Assembly: GCF_024294905.1 (NCBI RefSeq)
Contig: NZ_JANCOC010000011.1
Span: 4,355 to 68,354 of the forward strand
DNA: 64,000 nucleotides
Origin: Rothia gullae
Lineage (GTDB): Bacteria; Actinomycetota; Actinomycetes; Actinomycetales; Micrococcaceae
Direction of reading: 5' to 3'
Shown here: piece by piece, positions 60,598-64,000 of the stretch
Numbering within the stretch: position 1 is the stretch's first letter
Layout of the letters: each line of letters starts with the position of its first letter
Program-made: the position numbers and the translations under genes
The notes under the pieces: model-generated
Database searches by the model: none
Told to the model about the DNA's origin: nothing
What the model saw: the letters and a program-made list of their open reading frames with translations, nothing else

Positions 60598-60636
60598 CCC
60601 GCCCGTACGGTGCAGAAGAAAAACCGTACGGGCGGG
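60598..60636 (-). terminator. Terminator of metE
   Basis: CCCGCCCGTACGGT/ACCGTACGGGCGGG stem with an A-rich loop, followed on the minus strand by TTTT. A second small hairpin GCCGGTA/TACCGGC lies at 60669-60686. Confidence 0.85.
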
Positions 60637-60779
60637 CCTGTTATCTATCCCCAAAAGCTCGGCATACAGCCGGTACGCATACCGGCGCAAAGCCGAACAG
60701 CCACCACCTGCCGCAGGTTACCGCGAGCAAACCATCATCCGGTCAACCCGCAGCAGGCAGCGGAACCAATAGGCGCCTC

Positions 60780-63107
60780 CTAGAGGGATGCGCGAATCGC
60801 CTTGGTGGCGTCCACCAGGTGATGCAGAGACTGCTTTGTCTCCTCGTAATCACGAGTCTTCAGACCACAGTCAGGGTTCACCCACAGGTCAGCAATGGTG
60901 CCGTAACCAATCGCAGCCTTCAGCAGGGACTCAATCTCATCCTGCGAAGGAACACGCGGGGAGTGGATATCCCACACGCCCGGGCCCAGACCGGAAACGA
61001 AGCTCTCCGGAATATCAGCCAGCAGCTCCATGTGCGAACGAGCCGCCTCAATGCTGGTCACGTCAGCGTTCAGAGCGTTAATCGAGTCGATAATCTCGTT
61101 GAACTCCGAGTAGCACAGGTGGGTGTGAATCTGAGTGGAATCCTTCACCGCGCTGGTTGCCAGGCGGAAGGAATTCACCGACCAGTCCAGGTACTGCGGC
61201 TGCTCATCGCGGCGCAGGGGCAGCAGCTCGCGCAGAGCCGGCTCGTCCACCTGAATGATGCGGATGCCCGCCTGCTCCAGGTCGGCAATCTCGTCGGCAA
61301 GAGCCAGAGCCACCTGGTTAGCAGTCTCGCGGCGCGGCTGGTCGTCACGCACGAAGGACCATGCCAGAATCGTCACCGGGCCGGTGAGCATGCCCTTGAC
61401 CGGCTTGTCGCTCAGCGACTGTGCGTGGGAGCTCCACGGCACGGTGAACGCCTCACCGCGCAGACCCTCACCGTGACGCTTCACGTCACCGAACAGGATC
61501 GAGGGGCGGGTGCAACGCGAACCGTAGGACTGAACCCAGCCGTGGCGGGTGGTTGCGAAACCGTCGAAGTTCTCAGCGAAGTACTGAACCATGTCGTTAC
61601 GCTCAGCCTCACCGTGAACCAGCACGTCCAGGCCCAGCTCCTCCTGCAGCTTGATGACCGAGGCGATCTCGTCACGCAGGAAGCCGTTCAGCTCCTCAGC
61701 GGAAATCTTGCCCGCACGAGCCTCCGCACGGCGACGGCGAATCTCAGCGGTCTGCGGGAAAGAACCGATGGTGGTGGTCGGCAGCTTCGGCAGGTTCAGG
61801 TCAGCCTGAGCCGCGCGGCGAACGTCAATAGTCGGGCGGTCGAAGTCCTCGGGAGTCACAGCTGCGGCGCGGGCACGAATCTCGTCGTTGTGCTTGCGCG
61901 GGTCAGCGGCGAAGCGAGCAAGCGCCTCATCAGCAGCCTTCAGCTCCGGCTCAACAGCAGCCTCACCCTCAGCCAGGCCACGAGCCAACAGAGCAATCTC
62001 AGCGACCTTCTGATCAGCGAACGCCAGGCCGTCCACGGGAACCTCGGCGGGGTCTTCCAGAGCCAGGTCGTGCGGCACATGCTGCAGGGAGGTCGAGGAA
62101 GCCACAGACACGGCACCCTCGGATGCGCCGGGCAGCGCCTCCAGAGCCTTCAGTGCGGCACGAACATCAGCACGCCACACGTTGCGGCCGTTCACAACAC
62201 CGGCAACCAGGTGCACACCCGCGGCAGAGACAGACTCCAGGTCAGCCTTCGAGTACACGCCATGCACCAGGTCAAGATGCAGAGCCTCAACACCAGTACC
62301 CAGCAGTGCCGGCAGGTTCTCACGCAGGGAACCGTAGGGGCTGGTCACCAGAATCTGCGGGCGCTTCTCGCCAGCAGCCAGGGCACGGTAGGTGCGCTCG
62401 GCAAGCTGCGCAACCTTCGGGTTGTCGGCACGGTCCACGGTCAGGCCCGGCTCGTCCAGCTGAACCCACTCAACACCGCGCTCAGCCAGCTGCTCCAGCA
62501 CCTGAGCGTATGCGGCAACGAACTCATCCAGGCGGTCGATGGGTGCGAAGTCCTCAGCGGAACCATGCTCAGCCTTAGCACCCAGCAGCAGGGTCAGCGG
62601 GCCAACAATCTGCGGGCGAACCTTCACACCAGCCTGCTTTGCTACCTCGAGCTGCTCGTCAATAGCCTCAAGATTCAGCTTCATCTCGGTACCGGCACCA
62701 ATCTCAGGCACCAGGTAGTGGTAGTTGGTGTCGAACCACTTAGTCATCTCCAGAGGAGGCAGGGTCTCGGTACCGCGCGCCAGTGCGAAGTAGCCGGGCA
62801 GATCCAGCAGATTGCGTGCGTCCTTAGCCTCAGCCAGACGCTCGGGAACCAGGGTGAACAGGCGAACCACATCAAGCACTTGGTCGTAGTAGGAGAAGGT
62901 CGCCGGAATCGAGTAGTTATCAGCCTTCAGACCCGCAGTGGTCACGCGCTCGAAGTAGGTGCGCTGCACGTCAGCGGCGGTGTCCTGCAGCTCCTGCAGG
63001 GTTGCCTTGCCCTTCCAGAAAGCCTCCTGAGCCTTCTTCAGTTCGCGGAAGCGGCCCACGCGGGGGTAGCCAACAATGGTTGCGGCGGGGAATGCGGTGT
63101 TCGACAT
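60780..63107 (-). CDS. metE: Cobalamin-independent methionine synthase
   Basis: A 775-residue enzyme that transfers a methyl group from 5-methyltetrahydropteroyl-triglutamate to homocysteine to make methionine. The zinc/homocysteine site is recognisable from VHGEAERNDMV, IHTHLCYSEFNEI and NPDCGLKTRDYEE, with IQVDEPALRE between. Length fits the family. The frame extends 45 codons upstream, but AAAGGA precedes the ATG at 63107 and the protein then begins with the usual IVGYPRVGRFRELKKA. It follows metF by 162 bases and is probably cotranscribed, so MetF supplies its methyl donor. Confidence 0.95.
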   Translation of the reverse strand: MSNTAFPAATIVGYPRVGRFRELKKAQEAFWKGKATLQELQDTAADVQRTYFERVTTAGLKADNYSIPATFSYYDQVLDVVRLFTLVPERLAEAKDARNLLDLPGYFALARGTETLPPLEMTKWFDTNYHYLVPEIGAGTEMKLNLEAIDEQLEVAKQAGVKVRPQIVGPLTLLLGAKAEHGSAEDFAPIDRLDEFVAAYAQVLEQLAERGVEWVQLDEPGLTVDRADNPKVAQLAERTYRALAAGEKRPQILVTSPYGSLRENLPALLGTGVEALHLDLVHGVYSKADLESVSAAGVHLVAGVVNGRNVWRADVRAALKALEALPGASEGAVSVASSTSLQHVPHDLALEDPAEVPVDGLAFADQKVAEIALLARGLAEGEAAVEPELKAADEALARFAADPRKHNDEIRARAAAVTPEDFDRPTIDVRRAAQADLNLPKLPTTTIGSFPQTAEIRRRRAEARAGKISAEELNGFLRDEIASVIKLQEELGLDVLVHGEAERNDMVQYFAENFDGFATTRHGWVQSYGSRCTRPSILFGDVKRHGEGLRGEAFTVPWSSHAQSLSDKPVKGMLTGPVTILAWSFVRDDQPRRETANQVALALADEIADLEQAGIRIIQVDEPALRELLPLRRDEQPQYLDWSVNSFRLATSAVKDSTQIHTHLCYSEFNEIIDSINALNADVTSIEAARSHMELLADIPESFVSGLGPGVWDIHSPRVPSQDEIESLLKAAIGYGTIADLWVNPDCGLKTRDYEETKQSLHHLVDATKAIRASL

Positions 63108-63269
63108 AATAATTTTTCCTTTACTGGGGATAGATGTGGGGGTCGTTGCCGGCGTTTTACCACCCGACTGTTGGTGGTGAAACGGAGAGCTCAACAACTC
63201 CCGGAATATTTGTGGGGGAGAAAGTGGAAACGCATCCGACAAGGAGCGTTATGGGTTGAAGCGGGGTTT

Positions 63270-64000
63270 TTAGGCGTATTCCAGTTCGCTCAGCGACTGA
63301 GAGAATCGGTTACTGTACCGCGGCAAATCCAGCTGATCCAGAACGTCCAGAACCGCCGCATGCTCGTTGAAGGTGAAGAAGTGCAGACCCGGTGCGCCCG
63401 CGTCCATCACGGTGCGGCACTGGTTCAACGCGTACTCAACACCGATGCGGTGCAGCTCAGCGCTACTGGTTGCTGTCTCAAGGCGGTAGGCAAGATCTGC
63501 CGGAACCGGCATGCCCGCCATCTGGCAAAGATTCTGCAACCGCTTCAGGGAGGTTACCGGCATGATGCCCGGAATAATCGGAATATCCACGCCTGCCAGG
63601 TGCGCCGAATCGACCAGGGCACTGTAGCGTTCATCCTCAAAGAACACCTGAGTGATCGCGAAGTCCGCGCCGGCACGCTGCTTGGATAGCAGAATCTCAA
63701 TATCCTGTAGCAGGGATGCGGACTCGGGGTGCTTCTGCGGGTATGCCGCCACACCAATCGACACCTTGCCAGCCGCCAGGTGGGCGAAATCTTCACGCTC
63801 AACGCGGCGAATGAGCTCTACCAGGTAGCGGGCGAAAGGAAGTTCAGAAACCTGACCTTCCTGAATATCACCGCGAAGAGCCAGGAAACCGCGCACACCC
63901 AGACCCAGAATCAGGCGGACTGCACGCTCCAGCTCGTGTACCGAATGGCCTGCGCAAATCAGGTGAGCCAGCGGGGTGAGGGACGTTTCATGCACTAGGT
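63270..64000 (-). CDS. metF: Methylenetetrahydrofolate reductase, partial
   Basis: The C-terminal 243 residues of MetF; the start lies beyond the right edge. The enzyme reduces methylene-THF to methyl-THF with FAD, giving the donor used by MetE. ETSLTPLAHLICAGHS is the conserved segment near the middle of the family, followed by LGVRGFLALRGD, FAITQVFFED and IIPGIMPV. The GTG at 63995 is an internal codon and not a start, because the frame stays open to the edge. The gene is upstream of metE on the same strand. Confidence 0.93.
   Translation of the reverse strand, partial: LVHETSLTPLAHLICAGHSVHELERAVRLILGLGVRGFLALRGDIQEGQVSELPFARYLVELIRRVEREDFAHLAAGKVSIGVAAYPQKHPESASLLQDIEILLSKQRAGADFAITQVFFEDERYSALVDSAHLAGVDIPIIPGIMPVTSLKRLQNLCQMAGMPVPADLAYRLETATSSAELHRIGVEYALNQCRTVMDAGAPGLHFFTFNEHAAVLDVLDQLDLPRYSNRFSQSLSELEYA

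Noticed and set aside
63108..63269. Riboswitch between metF and metE
   Set aside because: Only one short ACCACC/GGTGGT hairpin is present; no SAM or cobalamin riboswitch core is recognisable.

Overview
The window is a high-GC chromosome segment from an actinobacterium. Gene content and order point to the Micrococcaceae, most likely the oral genus Rothia. The main clues are the crgA / class E sortase / pabA block facing a pknB-pknA-pbpA-rodA-pstP-fhaB-fhaA operon, a two-domain LysX, the 'anchored-repeat' metal ABC transporter, and a DUF6318-like lipoprotein. The genus is inferred, not proven. The first ~140 bases are homopolymeric and look like a contig end.

Layout. 0.2-12.2 kb: cell-division and envelope signalling (CrgA, sortase, PabA, two PASTA kinases, PBP, RodA, PP2C phosphatase, two FHA proteins). 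12.4-21.6 kb: tRNA-Leu, an amino-acid/Na+ symporter with a structured leader, NhaA-LysX, ferritin and a MarR regulator. 21.6-23.1 kb: 1.5 kb without a credible gene, holding a candidate structured RNA with its own promoter and terminator and then a cluster of DnaA boxes ahead of sodA. 23.9-33.7 kb: an AlbA/wHTH protein with repeated operator-like motifs, an ABC-F ATPase behind a leader with a five-codon ORF and a terminator, an NrtR-like Nudix protein, a monooxygenase, a TetR/MFS pair and an unknown membrane protein. 34.2-45.7 kb: a zinc-type alcohol dehydrogenase, then an ABC importer fused conceptually to the cell surface: permease, ATPase, a substrate-binding lipoprotein with an inserted surface repeat, and three surface proteins, two ending in sortase signals (LPNTG and LARTG). 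A Zur-like box sits in the divergent promoter.

45.9-55.4 kb is the most unusual part. Small membrane proteins of two paralogous families (called A and B here; A three copies, B two) are linked by repeated upstream sequences (element R, five copies) and near-identical terminators. Inside the array lies the 3' part of an Rhs/YD-repeat polymorphic-toxin gene whose first ~10 codons and promoter come from a family A gene. A family B gene follows it directly and is the candidate immunity gene. This looks like a cassette array shuffled by recombination at R.

55.7-64.0 kb is ordinary: a lipoprotein, an M13 metallopeptidase, a GlpT-type transporter, and metF-metE (metF runs off the window).

Several parts connect. 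The sortase at 0.65 kb is of the class that usually recognises LAxTG, and the 986-residue surface protein at 42.8 kb ends in LARTG. The serine/threonine kinases, phosphatase and FHA proteins form one signalling module controlling peptidoglycan synthesis by the co-encoded PBP and RodA. Ferritin, SodA and the metal importer are all linked to metal and oxidative homeostasis.
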